Positions 8,916 through 17,392 of a DNA stretch of 48,019 bases are shown one piece after another. The position numbers and the translations under genes are program-made. Positions within the stretch are counted from its first letter, which is position 1, and each line of letters begins with the position of its first letter. This stretch comes from Natrialba asiatica DSM 12278 (GTDB lineage: Archaea > Halobacteriota > Halobacteria > Halobacteriales > Natrialbaceae), in NCBI RefSeq assembly GCF_000337555.1, contig NZ_AOIO01000033.1, forward strand, positions 1 through 48,019, read 5' to 3'. The notes beneath the pieces are model-generated. The model worked only from the letters and a program-made list of their open reading frames with translations, did no database searches and had not been told where the DNA came from.

Positions 8916-8996
8916 GATCGTGGCTCGCGGCTCACGGCTCACGGATCGCGGATCGCGGATCGCGGATCGCGATTGACGAGCCACGAGCCACAGATC
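8916..8996. repeat. Heptamer tandem repeat inside a long inverted repeat
   Basis: Four perfect tandem copies of GGATCGC occupy 8943-8970. Around them an imperfect inverted repeat pairs 8916-8933 (GATCGTGGCTCGCGGCTC) with 8978-8996 (GAGCCACGAGCCACAGATC). It lies in the 235-bp gap between the divergent thiR and 9081 genes and could form a large hairpin or be a slippage-prone spacer. Confidence 0.85.
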
Positions 8997-9080
8997 GCAC
9001 TTCAGGTGTGCAGGTCGAGTTCAGAGACGGCCGACCCGAACTCGAACATACTTATCGCTGGGGTGTAAACGAACGGATCG

Positions 9081-9431
9081 ATGAGCGTCAAGGCAGTCGT
9101 CTTCGCGATCGGTGCCGGCATCGCCGCATTTCTCGGAGTTGGACTCGGGGTGACCGAGATCACGGGTCACTGGGTCGCGTATCCGCAGTTTCTCGGGCTG
9201 CCGGCCGGCTTCGTTACCGGTGCCGTTGCAACGATCGGCGTCGCCCTGAAACTCACCGACGACACCTCCGACGGGAGACCTGAGCTTGCGGGCGCAATGG
9301 GCGGATTCGCGGTCGGTCTCGTCGTCGGTATCCTCATCGCGGCTGGCACGATATTCGGCGCCGTCAGTTCGCTCGCCGTCGGCGTCGTTTTGGGGCTCGC
9401 CGTCGCGATCGCGGTCGCCCGGTATCGGTGA
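9081..9431 (+). CDS. Small integral membrane protein
   Basis: A 116-residue Gly/Ala/Val-rich protein with three or four predicted membrane segments: about residues 4-24, 38-58, and a long hydrophobic C-terminal pair at 70-115 with a glycine-rich packing pattern. The only soluble part is a short loop (KLTDDTSDGRPE). I recognise no functional family. It is divergent from thiR across the repeat region, and followed by the convergent dcd. Confidence 0.65.
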   Translation: MSVKAVVFAIGAGIAAFLGVGLGVTEITGHWVAYPQFLGLPAGFVTGAVATIGVALKLTDDTSDGRPELAGAMGGFAVGLVVGILIAAGTIFGAVSSLAVGVVLGLAVAIAVARYR

Positions 9432-9459
9432 GGATTCGAGTTCGCGGGACGATCGTCCG

Positions 9460-10056
9460 TTAGCGGTCCAGTTGCTCGCCGCCGAACTCGTGATCGCTCT
9501 GGATGCGCGAGGCCTGCGGACCGTCCTGATCCTGATACTTCGAGCCGCGCTCGCTGCCGTAGGGCCGTTCCGCCTCCGTCTTGAGTTCCGTAAAGGTAAG
9601 CTGTGAGATACGCATGCCCGGCGTCAGCGCGACGGGTGCCGTTCCGAGATTCGAGAGTTCGAGCGTGATCTGTCCCCGGTAGCCGGGGTCACAGAGGCCC
9701 GCGGTGGCGTGGACCACGACGGCGAGGCGGCCGAGCGAGGAGCGCCCCTCGACGTGGGCGATCAGGTCCGCCGGAATCTCGACGCGCTCGTAGGTCGTTC
9801 CGAGAACGAAATCGCCCGGATGAAGGATAAAGTCGTCGCCGTCCTCGACGAGCGTCTCGGTGACGTATTCGTCGACCTCGCGCTCGGAGTCGGGGTGAAT
9901 GCAGGGGATGTTCGTCCGCTGGAACTCGAGGAATTCCCGTCCCAGACGGAGGTCGATACTCGCGGGTTGGATCTGCAGTTCCGGATCGTCGAGCGGTTCG
10001 ACGACGAGGTCGTCCGCGTCGAGTCGGCGGCTGATGTCCGCATCGGAGAGGATCAT
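9460..10056 (-). CDS. dcd: dCTP deaminase
   Basis: A 198-residue enzyme of the dUTPase/Dcd fold that deaminates dCTP to dUTP for thymidylate synthesis. The family motifs are all present: [10 protein letters not shown] near residues 30-39, EGRSSLGRL, the stretch [21 protein letters not shown] with the catalytic Glu in TLELSN, and the C-terminal lid with [11 protein letters not shown]. Length matches haloarchaeal Dcd. Some archaeal homologues are bifunctional dCTP deaminase/dUTPase, and I cannot separate these by eye. Confidence 0.93.
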   Translation of the reverse strand: MILSDADISRRLDADDLVVEPLDDPELQIQPASIDLRLGREFLEFQRTNIPCIHPDSEREVDEYVTETLVEDGDDFILHPGDFVLGTTYERVEIPADLIAHVEGRSSLGRLAVVVHATAGLCDPGYRGQITLELSNLGTAPVALTPGMRISQLTFTELKTEAERPYGSERGSKYQDQDGPQASRIQSDHEFGGEQLDR

Positions 10057-10138
10057 ATCCGACGAGTCGGACGGTGGATGTGAAACTGTTCCGATTGCCG
10101 TCGTCGCGCCGGACCGACGCGGCCTTTCGCTCCCCGCG

Positions 10139-10762
10139 CTACTCCAGTGCGTTTTCGATCGCCGTCGTCGTCTGCTCGAGTGCCATCATCACGAAGTCGT
10201 CGCTCTCGTAGAACTCGACCTGCTCGCCGTCGACGAAGACGGCCGGCGTCCCGGCGACATCGTTCGATTCGCCGTGGGACTTGTTGTCCTCGATTACCGA
10301 CCGGTGTTGCTCTTCTTCGGCGGCCTCGCGGACGGCCCCGCCATCCGCTCCGGCGTCGTTAGCGACCTCCTCGATGACATCGTAGGTGTAGGATCCGAGG
10401 TGCTCGTAGATGTCACTTGCAAAGGTCCAGAAGGCGTCGTTACCTGTATCCTCGAAGACCTCGCGTGCCGCGCTAGCGACCTCCCACGACCATTTCTCGT
10501 TAACCGGATTCGGGAAATCGCGGTGCTCGTACCGAATCTCCCCCGGTTCGATGTACTGACTTTCGAGGTCGGGGTAGACCTGGAGTTTGAACGTCTGGCA
10601 GTACGGACAGGAGAAGTCTTCGTAGATAGTAACGGTCACGTCGGCGTCCGAATCGCCGTTGACCGGTGCATCCGGCGGGCCCCCATTCCCGAGACAGCCA
10701 GCAACACCACCGATACCGACGGCCGCCGTCGTGGCGAGAACCGCTCGCCGGGTTCGGCTCAT
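10139..10762 (-). CDS. DsbA-like thioredoxin-fold lipoprotein
   Basis: A 207-residue exported disulfide oxidoreductase candidate. The N-terminus has twin arginines (R5-R6) and a lipobox VAGC with Cys23, so it is probably Tat-exported and membrane-anchored on the outside. The active site CPYC is at Cys52-Cys55 after a typical beta strand ([10 protein letters not shown]), and a cis-Pro loop reads GTPAVFVDG. This is the DsbA/FrnE-like group, which makes or isomerises disulfides in exported proteins. The nearby Cys-rich protein at 2986 could be a client, but they are 7 kb apart. Confidence 0.88.
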   Translation of the reverse strand: MSRTRRAVLATTAAVGIGGVAGCLGNGGPPDAPVNGDSDADVTVTIYEDFSCPYCQTFKLQVYPDLESQYIEPGEIRYEHRDFPNPVNEKWSWEVASAAREVFEDTGNDAFWTFASDIYEHLGSYTYDVIEEVANDAGADGGAVREAAEEEQHRSVIEDNKSHGESNDVAGTPAVFVDGEQVEFYESDDFVMMALEQTTTAIENALE

Positions 10763-10866
10763 AGCGGCTATTCGTCCCCTCGGACGAAATGTGTGTCGAT
10801 CGCCACAACAGAGCCCTAATGGTCGTAATCGCCGTTGCTTTATCCGTCGCTCTCGAGAACACCCGT

Positions 10867-11205
10867 ATGAAACAGGCCATCATCGCCCGAACGGATATCG
10901 GAATGGGACAGGGAAAACTCGCCGCACAGGTCGCACACGCGTCGTTGTCGGCATACGAGAAGGCCGATAGTCAACTTCGAAATCAGTGGAAGCAAGGCGG
11001 GCAGAAGAAGGTCGTCCTCAAAGGAACGAGCGAGCGCCAACTCCACGAACTCGCGGAGATCGCGGATCGAGACGGCATTCCGAACGCGATCATCCGGGAT
11101 GCCGGCCACACGCAACTCGAACCGGGGACCGTCACTGCACTTGCGGTCGGACCGGCCGGCGATGACCGGGTCGATAGCGTGACTGGTGAACTCTCGTTGT
11201 TCTAA
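10867..11205 (+). CDS. pth2: Peptidyl-tRNA hydrolase, archaeal type (Pth2)
   Basis: A 112-residue Pth2. It hydrolyses peptidyl-tRNA released from stalled ribosomes. Recognisable are the start [25 protein letters not shown] with the catalytic Lys18 and the His/Ala helix, [20 protein letters not shown], and the C-terminal TALAVGPA. The ATG at 10867 gives the standard N-terminus; in haloarchaea this gene is often next to truD, which lies 1.2 kb downstream here. Confidence 0.94.
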   Translation: MKQAIIARTDIGMGQGKLAAQVAHASLSAYEKADSQLRNQWKQGGQKKVVLKGTSERQLHELAEIADRDGIPNAIIRDAGHTQLEPGTVTALAVGPAGDDRVDSVTGELSLF

Positions 11206-11337
11206 CTGTTACAGTCTGTATCAGACGGTCTGCCGTACCGATTTCTTGGTGCAACCGCAGACGGTTCGCGGTTGCTTCGGAACTGACTGACAAGAGTCCG
11301 TGTTACTCGACTGACCGTCCCCCACGTGCTGATCGCG

Positions 11338-11808
11338 TTATGCGCTGTCGCCGTCGATTTCGATGTCGACGTCGACGGTACTGTCGAGATCAACGGTAAC
11401 TCCGGTAAGATCGAGATACGGCGACAGAACACACCGGTCGACCGTCAACTCGACGAGTTCAGTCACGTCGGTAGCGGTGAGGAGGCCGGCGTCGGACAGG
11501 TGTGGCAGGTGGACGTGATAGAGGTCGGTCAGGACGCGTTCGTAGCGATCGGTGTAGCGGCCATTGGTATGGGAAAGCTGCCGTTCGGCCATATCGTCGG
11601 TCGCGTCGAGCGAACTGTCGTCGGACTCGAGTTCCGACCGCGTGATAAAGGTAGCGAGGTCCGTGATCGAGACCGGAACCGGGTGCGCCGCTAGATAGGC
11701 GAGTGCATACTGTCGCCGTTTGACGGCGAAGGCGGCAAACAGGTCGGTCGAAGTGATCAGTCGTGGTTCCGTCGCGTCATCGATGGAGTTGCGTGTATCG
11801 GACATCAT
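11338..11808 (-). CDS. Haloarchaeal winged-helix protein of the DUF7344 type
   Basis: A 156-residue protein of the haloarchaeal family with a winged-helix-like core: AVKRRQYALAYLAAHP, then SITDLATFI, then RVLTDLYHVHLPHLSDAGL, which looks like a recognition helix followed by a wing. The C-terminus is very acidic. Such proteins are probable transcription regulators; the target is unknown. Two ATGs are adjacent (11808 and 11805). Confidence 0.7.
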   Translation of the reverse strand: MMSDTRNSIDDATEPRLITSTDLFAAFAVKRRQYALAYLAAHPVPVSITDLATFITRSELESDDSSLDATDDMAERQLSHTNGRYTDRYERVLTDLYHVHLPHLSDAGLLTATDVTELVELTVDRCVLSPYLDLTGVTVDLDSTVDVDIEIDGDSA

Positions 11809-11963
11809 GCGCTCCGTACTTCACTTACACTGCTCTCGATCGCCGACAATTCTCGCGCCCCGACTTCAGTAGAGTACACGTACAAATTGACGGGGGTACA
11901 TATAACCTTTATTGTCGATTTATGAAGAGGGAACAAAACGTCAGCAGTACTGATCGGTTCGGC

Positions 11964-12185
11964 TCATTTCTCCGGTGACGTATGCGAGTCAGACGACTGC
12001 GAATCCGCGTTCTCGCGTTCGACCGTGACGATCCAGTTGGGGGCATCAGCCAGCGGCGTCGTGATCACCCACGTCGCTTCGATGGCGGCACCGTGTGCGA
12101 ACGCGGACGTGATCAGCGTTTTGAGGTCCGCTTCAAAGGTCTCCGTCGCTTCCGTGTGATCCTCGGGGGAGTGATTCGTATTCAT
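11964..12185 (-). CDS. Small haloarchaeal protein of unknown function
   Basis: A 73-residue acidic protein with an amphipathic core (LKTLITSAFAHGAAIEATWVI, then PNWIVTVERE) and polar ends. The ATG at 12185 was chosen because upstream codons read as low-complexity sequence. I see no known motif; its size and layout resemble the small regulatory-output proteins common in haloarchaea, without proof. Confidence 0.5.
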   Translation of the reverse strand: MNTNHSPEDHTEATETFEADLKTLITSAFAHGAAIEATWVITTPLADAPNWIVTVERENADSQSSDSHTSPEK

Positions 12186-12385
12186 GGTCGGGCGGCAAAG
12201 ACAGATCGGTACTCGATTGCCTGTTGCCAGGAGGCAAGCGGCGGCAATAACCGTATCGGCCCGTCCCGATCCGTTCACGAGCCCGGACGGCCGCTCGCGG
12301 GGAGCCGCGGCAGACACCAGCCGACACACCGCGTGGACCGCGAGAACAAACCGATTTAGTCTCCGCACGCAAACGCCCCATCAGC

Positions 12386-13822
12386 ATGCGCCCGGCACAC
12401 CCCACCGAACACGCCGTCGGAATGACAGCCTACGTCAGCGACACCGACGGCACCGGCGGCCGCCTCCGTGCGGCCGACGACCACTTTCGCGTTCGTGAAC
12501 TCGAACGCTTCTCGACCGAACCGATCGACGCGTCGACGGACGCCTATCCGCACCTCGTCTTCCGAGCGACGCTTCACGGGTGGGACACGAACGACTTCGC
12601 CGCGCGCATCTCGGACGCCCTCGGCGTCTCCCGCGAACGGATCAACTGGGCCGGCACCAAGGACAAATATGCCGTCACCACACAGCTCTTTTCGGTCTAC
12701 AGCACGGACGCGGTGGACCTGCCGGACATCAACGACGCCGAACTCGAACCGCTCGGGCGCGCCGGTCGCTCGCTCGAGTTCGGCGACCTTGCGGGCAACG
12801 CCTTCGAAGTCGTCATCAGCGATCCCGCGGAGCCGGCGAACGCGACCGATATCGCCCGCGAACTGCGGGCGTTCGGCTCGTTCGACGGTGAATCCGGTCG
12901 CACCGACGGCGACAGCGACGGCGAACCGACGACCGACGGGTCGGTAGCAACCGAACCGAGCGATTCCGCCCCGATCGGCGTCCCCAACTACTTCGGCCAG
13001 CAGCGGTTCGGCAGCCGCCGGCCGGTCACCCACGAAGTCGGCCTCGAAATCGCCCGCGACAACTGGGAAGGCGCAGTGATGGCCTACCTGGGCGCTCCGA
13101 CCGAGGCCGAACCCGACGGGACGCAGGCGGCCCGAACGTTCATCGAGGAGACGAGGGACTGGCAACAGGCGCTCGACCGATTCCCGAATCGGCTGCGCTA
13201 CGAACGCTCGATGCTTCACGAACTCGCCGCGTGCGACGGCGACCCCGGCCCCGACGACTTCCGTGCCGCACTCGAGTCCGTCCCCTCGAACCTGCAACGT
13301 CTGTTCGTCCACGCCGCCCAATCCTACGCGTTCAACCTGCTCCTCGGCGAACGCCTCGAACGCGGCCTCCCCTTCGACCGTCCCGTCGCCGGCGACGTCG
13401 TCTGCTTTACCGACACCGGCGACGACGTCCCCGCCGAACTCACGCTCCCCGATACCGACCGCCTCCAGCGCGTCGACGAGCGCCGCGTCCACTCGGTAAC
13501 CCGCCACTGCGAGCGCAACCGCGCCTTCGTCACCGCCCCGCTCGTCGGCACCGACACTGAACTCGCCGACGGCGAACCGGGCGAAATCGAACGGGACGTA
13601 CTGGACGACCTCGGACTCCGCCCTGGCGACTTCGACCTCCCCGGCGAGTTCCACTCGACCGGCACGCGACGACCGGTCCTCCTCCGCACTGCACTCGGCA
13701 TCGAGCAGACCGAGCAGGACGGGTCGGATGCACTCACCCTCTCGTTTTCGCTTCCCAAGGGGTCGTACGCAACGGTCGTCCTGCGAGAGTTCATGAAGGT
13801 CGATCCGATCCGTCTCGGCTGA
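12386..13822 (+). CDS. truD: tRNA pseudouridine(13) synthase TruD
   Basis: A 478-residue TruD. It converts uridine 13 of tRNA to pseudouridine (archaeal enzymes can also act at other sites). The catalytic aspartate is Asp93 in [14 protein letters not shown]. Other family blocks are [10 protein letters not shown] and the C-terminal [17 protein letters not shown]. An acidic, poorly conserved insertion (about residues 170-195) makes it slightly longer than average, which is common in haloarchaea. An AT-rich promoter (about 12345-12360) precedes the start. Confidence 0.95.
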   Translation: MRPAHPTEHAVGMTAYVSDTDGTGGRLRAADDHFRVRELERFSTEPIDASTDAYPHLVFRATLHGWDTNDFAARISDALGVSRERINWAGTKDKYAVTTQLFSVYSTDAVDLPDINDAELEPLGRAGRSLEFGDLAGNAFEVVISDPAEPANATDIARELRAFGSFDGESGRTDGDSDGEPTTDGSVATEPSDSAPIGVPNYFGQQRFGSRRPVTHEVGLEIARDNWEGAVMAYLGAPTEAEPDGTQAARTFIEETRDWQQALDRFPNRLRYERSMLHELAACDGDPGPDDFRAALESVPSNLQRLFVHAAQSYAFNLLLGERLERGLPFDRPVAGDVVCFTDTGDDVPAELTLPDTDRLQRVDERRVHSVTRHCERNRAFVTAPLVGTDTELADGEPGEIERDVLDDLGLRPGDFDLPGEFHSTGTRRPVLLRTALGIEQTEQDGSDALTLSFSLPKGSYATVVLREFMKVDPIRLG

Positions 13823-13925
13823 CGACCGATCGTTGCCGCGGGAGCGCAGTCCGTGCTCGTTCCTCCGGCGGCGCTGCTCGTACGCTGGCGTCGAAAAAAC
13901 AAAACGGGCGTCTCAATCGAATCGA

Positions 13926-14567
13926 TTAGTCGCTCGTCGCGACGTCTTCGTCGTCGACATCGACCGCGGTCGCTTCCTCTTCGGCGACTTCCTCGGGGTG
14001 GGCTTCGAGCGTTGCCTTCTGGATCTCGACCCGGCGAAGCGGGTAGATCGTCTTGGCTTCGCCGTAGATCGCGGACGAGAGTCGCCCCTCGACGACGCCG
14101 TCGATGAGTTCCGCAAAGGTGCGCTCCGCGGCCGCCTCCTCGACCATCTGGACCATCTGTTCGCGGATGGCTTTCTCCTGGCTCGCGTCCGCCTTCTTGG
14201 TCGTGAAAGCGACGGGTTGGACCTGCACGCGGTAGTCGTCCGTCGTGAGGACGGTGACGTAGGCCTCGATCTTCGAGGCACCGCGACGGACCAGCGAGCG
14301 CAGGTAGTCGCGGGTCAGCGAGTGCTTCTGGAACTCGGTGTAAGCGGTGTCGCTGCCGACGTCCGTGATCTTGAAGGTCAGCTTCGTGTTGTTCTCGCTG
14401 GCGTTGTTGTTGAGGTCGCCGAGCGTCGTTTCGATGGTTCGGTCGTAGACTTTTTCCGGTTCGTCTGCGGGGGTCTCGCCGAGTTCGGTCCGGTCGAACT
14501 GCTCCGGAGCGAGCACGGTGTACCACCGCTTTTCCTGTTTCGCACGTGAGACTGAGCGTTCACTCAT
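13926..14567 (-). CDS. rps3ae: Small ribosomal subunit protein eS1 (S3Ae)
   Basis: A 213-residue archaeal/eukaryotic-type ribosomal protein S3Ae. Characteristic segments are WYTVLAPEQF, the block GRTLE-like IETTLGDLNNN, FQKHSLTRDYLRSLVRRG and KTIYPLRRVEIQKA. The acidic C-terminal tail is typical of haloarchaea. It overlaps the end of pcc1 by 8 nt, the last gene of the order rps15 - recJ-like - pcc1 - rps3ae. This order is conserved in haloarchaea and links translation with tRNA modification. Confidence 0.95.
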   Translation of the reverse strand: MSERSVSRAKQEKRWYTVLAPEQFDRTELGETPADEPEKVYDRTIETTLGDLNNNASENNTKLTFKITDVGSDTAYTEFQKHSLTRDYLRSLVRRGASKIEAYVTVLTTDDYRVQVQPVAFTTKKADASQEKAIREQMVQMVEEAAAERTFAELIDGVVEGRLSSAIYGEAKTIYPLRRVEIQKATLEAHPEEVAEEEATAVDVDDEDVATSD

Positions 14568-14955
14568 TGTGTTCTTGTGTTGTGGTATCAGCGTCGGACA
14601 CAGTACCCGTGTCCGCTGGGTCGTCGTACTGTTCAGTCGCGTCTGCGGGTGGGGCGTCCGTGGCGTCGGTGCCCGCGGGGTCGCCGTCTCGTCCATCGGG
14701 AGCGTCTCGCACTGTGCGAGCAACATCGACCGCAACCTCGAGGTTGACGACGTAGTCGTCGACCGTCGAGTGCAGTCCGCCCGTCGTCTCGCGCTCGATC
14801 CGGGTGACGACGGTCGTCTCGTCCGCCACGACGGTCTCCATCTCGTCGGTGTTGTCCGGGCGAAGCGCCCGCGCGACGAGTTCGGGATCGTCGTGGTCGG
14901 TGCGGATCGTGGCGCGTTTGTGCGGTGCCATCTCCGTGTCTGTCTCCGATGGCAT
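14560..14955 (-). CDS. pcc1: KEOPS complex subunit Pcc1
   Basis: A 131-residue Pcc1-family protein. KEOPS makes the t6A modification of tRNAs that read ANN codons; Pcc1 is the small dimerising subunit. The conserved core is RATIRTDHDDPELVARALRPDN followed by a beta-rich segment with VTRIERE, and a helix with LEVAVDVART. The last about 45 residues are low-complexity acidic sequence of the haloarchaeal type. An ATG at 14931 is an alternative start. It is placed 2 nt after the recJ-like gene, so the genes are probably co-transcribed. Confidence 0.88.
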   Translation of the reverse strand: MPSETDTEMAPHKRATIRTDHDDPELVARALRPDNTDEMETVVADETTVVTRIERETTGGLHSTVDDYVVNLEVAVDVARTVRDAPDGRDGDPAGTDATDAPPADATEQYDDPADTGTVSDADTTTQEHNE

Positions 14956-14957
14956 GA

Positions 14958-16265
14958 TCAGTAGTGCTCCCTCACTGCCGCGATGATCGTCGAGTTGTCC
15001 ACCCGTCTCTCTTCGCCGGCCGCGCTCTCGTCCTTCTCGGCTCCATCGACGGTGACGCCGTACTGCAGATAGCCGCGTCGAGGCCCAACGTCGTACTCGG
15101 CACGGATACCGTCGGCGTCGAGTTCGCGCGCCACCGCTTCGACGGTCGCCGCAAGCGACGCCGACTCGGACGCGCGCGTCGCAATCGCCGCTTCACCATC
15201 GCCGATGGCGAGCACCGTCGGCTCCGGCGAACGGAACTCGACGGCCATGCGAGCAACCGCTTCGACGGGACCGTCGTCAATATCCACGACGAACAACCCG
15301 TCGTAGCGGCCGGTCGAGGCCGTCTCGAGCGCGCCGTGTGCGCGTTTTCCGTGCGTTCGCCAGGCCGAAAGCGCCGGTCCGACGGCGTCGTGGCCCATCG
15401 CCAGTGCGGCCCCCGTACCGGGTTCCGTGCGAGCCGTCGCCTCGAGCACGTCGGCGTAGCCGCCGACGGTGGGAAAGGCGCACTCGTCCTCAGAATCGGA
15501 TTCGGTCCCGGTGATCGCGTACGGCTGTAACACGCGCTGGATCGACGTTGCGGCCGCCTCGGTGGCCGCCTCGGTTCCCACGACATCGAGCGCGACGAGC
15601 GAGCCGATCGTCCGATGCGCGTCCGCGCCGAACGAGGCCGGCTCGTCGAACTCGAGTCCGGCCCCCGCGAGCGCATCGCGAGTCGCCTCGGGATCGCCCG
15701 ACCACGGCGCGCACAATCGCGTCGAGTTCGCCAGGCCGTCGATCGGGTCGACGGTCGGCACCGCGACACCGGGTCGGCGCTCGACGAGCCCGCGTTCGCG
15801 AGCGCTCTCGAGGAGCCACTCGCTCTCGCCAGCGCCGGGTTCGACGCCGGCTGCGACGAGGCCAGCAAGCGCGAGCACCGGATCAACCCCGGCGACTGCC
15901 GTCGAGCCGTCCGCACTGAACTCGCGAACGAGGTCGGTCGCTGCGAGCGTAGCCGGACGGTCGTCGGAGTCCAGCCGGACGACGGCCTCGGCATTACCCA
16001 CGTCGACGGCACCGAAGACGACCGTCAGCTCGTCGCTATCGCTGTCTCGCTCATCCCGTCCCCGAACTCGGTCGGTCCGATCACCGACCGTTCGGGCGAC
16101 CGTCATCTGAAACGGGATTTCCGACTCAGAGAGCGCCGCGGCGAGAATCCCACTCGCTGCGAGCGCATCGCCGTCCGCTCGCGTGACGATGCGAACGAAG
16201 CCGGCGCTCTCGATGTCGGGGGCGTCTGTCACGGCGGTAGAGCCGGCGTGGCCGTCGGTGGACAT
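14958..16265 (-). CDS. RecJ-like DHH-superfamily protein, degenerate
   Basis: A 435-residue protein in the position where haloarchaea encode a RecJ-like exonuclease between rps15 and pcc1. The N-terminal block RIVTRADGDALAASGILAAAL corresponds to the first DHH motif region, but the DHH triad itself is not visible. The C-terminal block with DGDEGxAxxxxR-like IGDGEAAIATRASESA and RRGYLQYG is like DHHA1-type substrate-binding domains. Archaeal relatives (GAN) are Cdc45-like and work with the GINS/MCM replication helicase. The loss of metal-binding residues suggests a non-catalytic, structural role, but I judge this by eye only. The ATG at 16265 was chosen over 16436. Confidence 0.75.
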   Translation of the reverse strand: MSTDGHAGSTAVTDAPDIESAGFVRIVTRADGDALAASGILAAALSESEIPFQMTVARTVGDRTDRVRGRDERDSDSDELTVVFGAVDVGNAEAVVRLDSDDRPATLAATDLVREFSADGSTAVAGVDPVLALAGLVAAGVEPGAGESEWLLESARERGLVERRPGVAVPTVDPIDGLANSTRLCAPWSGDPEATRDALAGAGLEFDEPASFGADAHRTIGSLVALDVVGTEAATEAAATSIQRVLQPYAITGTESDSEDECAFPTVGGYADVLEATARTEPGTGAALAMGHDAVGPALSAWRTHGKRAHGALETASTGRYDGLFVVDIDDGPVEAVARMAVEFRSPEPTVLAIGDGEAAIATRASESASLAATVEAVARELDADGIRAEYDVGPRRGYLQYGVTVDGAEKDESAAGEERRVDNSTIIAAVREHY

Positions 16266-16314
16266 TGAACGTGGACGATCGTGCGGGTGGTCGTGTCTCG
16301 ACGAGTCGGACGCG

Positions 16315-16785
16315 TTAGTTCTCTTCGAGGAGATCGACAGCGATCTCGTAGGAGTACGCAAAGTCCGGCTCGAGTTCGTCGCCGCGGTAGTAGTCGGCGA
16401 GTCGGCGGACCTTCGACTCCGTGTTCTGCAGGGCACGCTTGTTCTGGTAGTCCTGCGGATTCTCCTGGACGTGCTCGCGCAGGCGGATGGCGCGCTCCAT
16501 CAGATTACGGAGATCCTCGGGGATGTCTGCCTTGGCATCGTTTTCGTCGAGGATTTGGGTGATCTTCTTGCCCGTCACCAGCTTCACGTCCGGGACAGGC
16601 GTTCCCGTGACGCCCTCGTCACGCAGTTTGATCCCGATCTGGCTGGGATCGTGGCCCTGTTCTGCCAGTTCGACGACCCGCTGTTCGACTTCGTCGGGGT
16701 CGACGTCGCTCCACTCCGGTGGTTCGTCTGCCGCGGGCTTGTCCGAACCGGACGAGCCACGACGGCGCGTATGCATTCGTGCCAT
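16315..16785 (-). CDS. rpsO: Small ribosomal subunit protein uS15
   Basis: A 156-residue archaeal S15 with the archaeal/eukaryotic N-terminal extension (MARMHTRRRGSSGSDKP) and the S15 RNA-binding helices ending with ALQNTESKVRRLADYYR. It binds 16S rRNA early in 30S assembly. The ATG at 16785 gives the normal N-terminus. It heads the probable operon with the RecJ-like protein, Pcc1 and S3Ae. Confidence 0.95.
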   Translation of the reverse strand: MARMHTRRRGSSGSDKPAADEPPEWSDVDPDEVEQRVVELAEQGHDPSQIGIKLRDEGVTGTPVPDVKLVTGKKITQILDENDAKADIPEDLRNLMERAIRLREHVQENPQDYQNKRALQNTESKVRRLADYYRGDELEPDFAYSYEIAVDLLEEN

Positions 16786-17206
16786 TGGTGAGGATAGGAA
16801 CCGCACTGACCGCTCGAAGACGCGACAGTCGATGCCATACAGCGACCCAACTGTCTGAACGTGCATGGTGCACTTCCGCAATCCCAAGCCACCCAAGCGA
16901 GTGGCACAGTCAGATTTGCGGCCGTGCGCTTCCCACCGTCGCTTTCAGCGGGACGGACTAAAGGGTTTCTAGATCTAGAGCGACCGTCGCGGCAGTCTTC
17001 AATACGCGTTCGTTTCGCCGCGGCATCGCGGGACCGACCTGCGCCAAACAGCGTTCCACGAGCGGGCGGGGGATCGAACGGAATCGGCGCGGCCGCTGAA
17101 CTCGTCGGAGAAACGAATAGAGTCGGCGTGTGAGGCAACGACAGGGCCACCCCGACGATTTCGAGGGGTTTATCTATTCCCGTGGGAAAGCAAGTACTGC
17201 GAACGA
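16786..17206. other. Intergenic region between rpsO and tRNA-Ala
   Basis: A 421-bp gap with no credible gene. Reading toward rpsO, an AT-rich patch near 16955-16980 (TCTAGAAACCCTTTAG on the minus strand) is a candidate promoter for the ribosomal operon. The tRNA promoter lies near 17169. The remainder looks like plain spacer. Confidence 0.5.
17169..17177 (+). promoter_or_regulatory. TATA box of tRNA-Ala
   Basis: TTTATCTAT lies about 30 nt before the mature 5' end of the tRNA, the normal place for an archaeal tRNA promoter. Confidence 0.55.
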
Positions 17207-17278
17207 GGGCTCGTAGATCAGGGGTAGATCACTCCCTTGGCATGGGAGAGGCCCCGGGTTCAAATCCCGGCGAGTCCA
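17207..17278 (+). tRNA. tRNA-Ala (anticodon GGC)
   Basis: A 72-nt cloverleaf folds without gaps: acceptor GGGCTCG/CGAGTCC, D stem GATC/GATC, anticodon stem CTCCC/GGGAG with loop TTGGCAT (anticodon GGC), T stem CCGGG/CCCGG with loop TTCAAAT, discriminator A. The acceptor contains the G3-U70 pair that defines alanine tRNAs. CCA is not encoded. Its last 13 nt are part of the left attachment site of the provirus, and the gene remains complete after integration. Confidence 0.98.
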
Positions 17279-17281
17279 CTC
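17266..17281 (+). repeat. attL: left copy of the 16-bp attachment core
   Basis: CCCGGCGAGTCCACTC, the T-stem/acceptor 3' half of tRNA-Ala plus three bases. The identical sequence recurs at 40908-40923; flanking bases differ at both ends. Integration into the 3' end of a tRNA gene is the usual habit of archaeal tyrosine integrases. Confidence 0.9.
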
Positions 17282-17392
17282 GAAATTTGGCGTTTCAGGC
17301 CTTCTACTTCCCGAATTCCGTTCCCTAAGGGTGTTCTGACGGCTATCGATACGACAGTGTTGACAGCGGCTTGCTTGAGAGTCATGTTCCTG

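Noticed and set aside
12184-12498. Plus-strand open frame at the start of truD
   Set aside because: Arg/Pro-rich shadow in another frame of the GC-rich sequence, without acidic bias; truD accounts for the region.
12356-13654. Long minus-strand open frame opposite truD (432 codons)
   Set aside because: It is the antisense shadow of truD. Its Val/Gly/Arg-rich composition and lack of motifs are typical of complementary frames in GC-rich genes.
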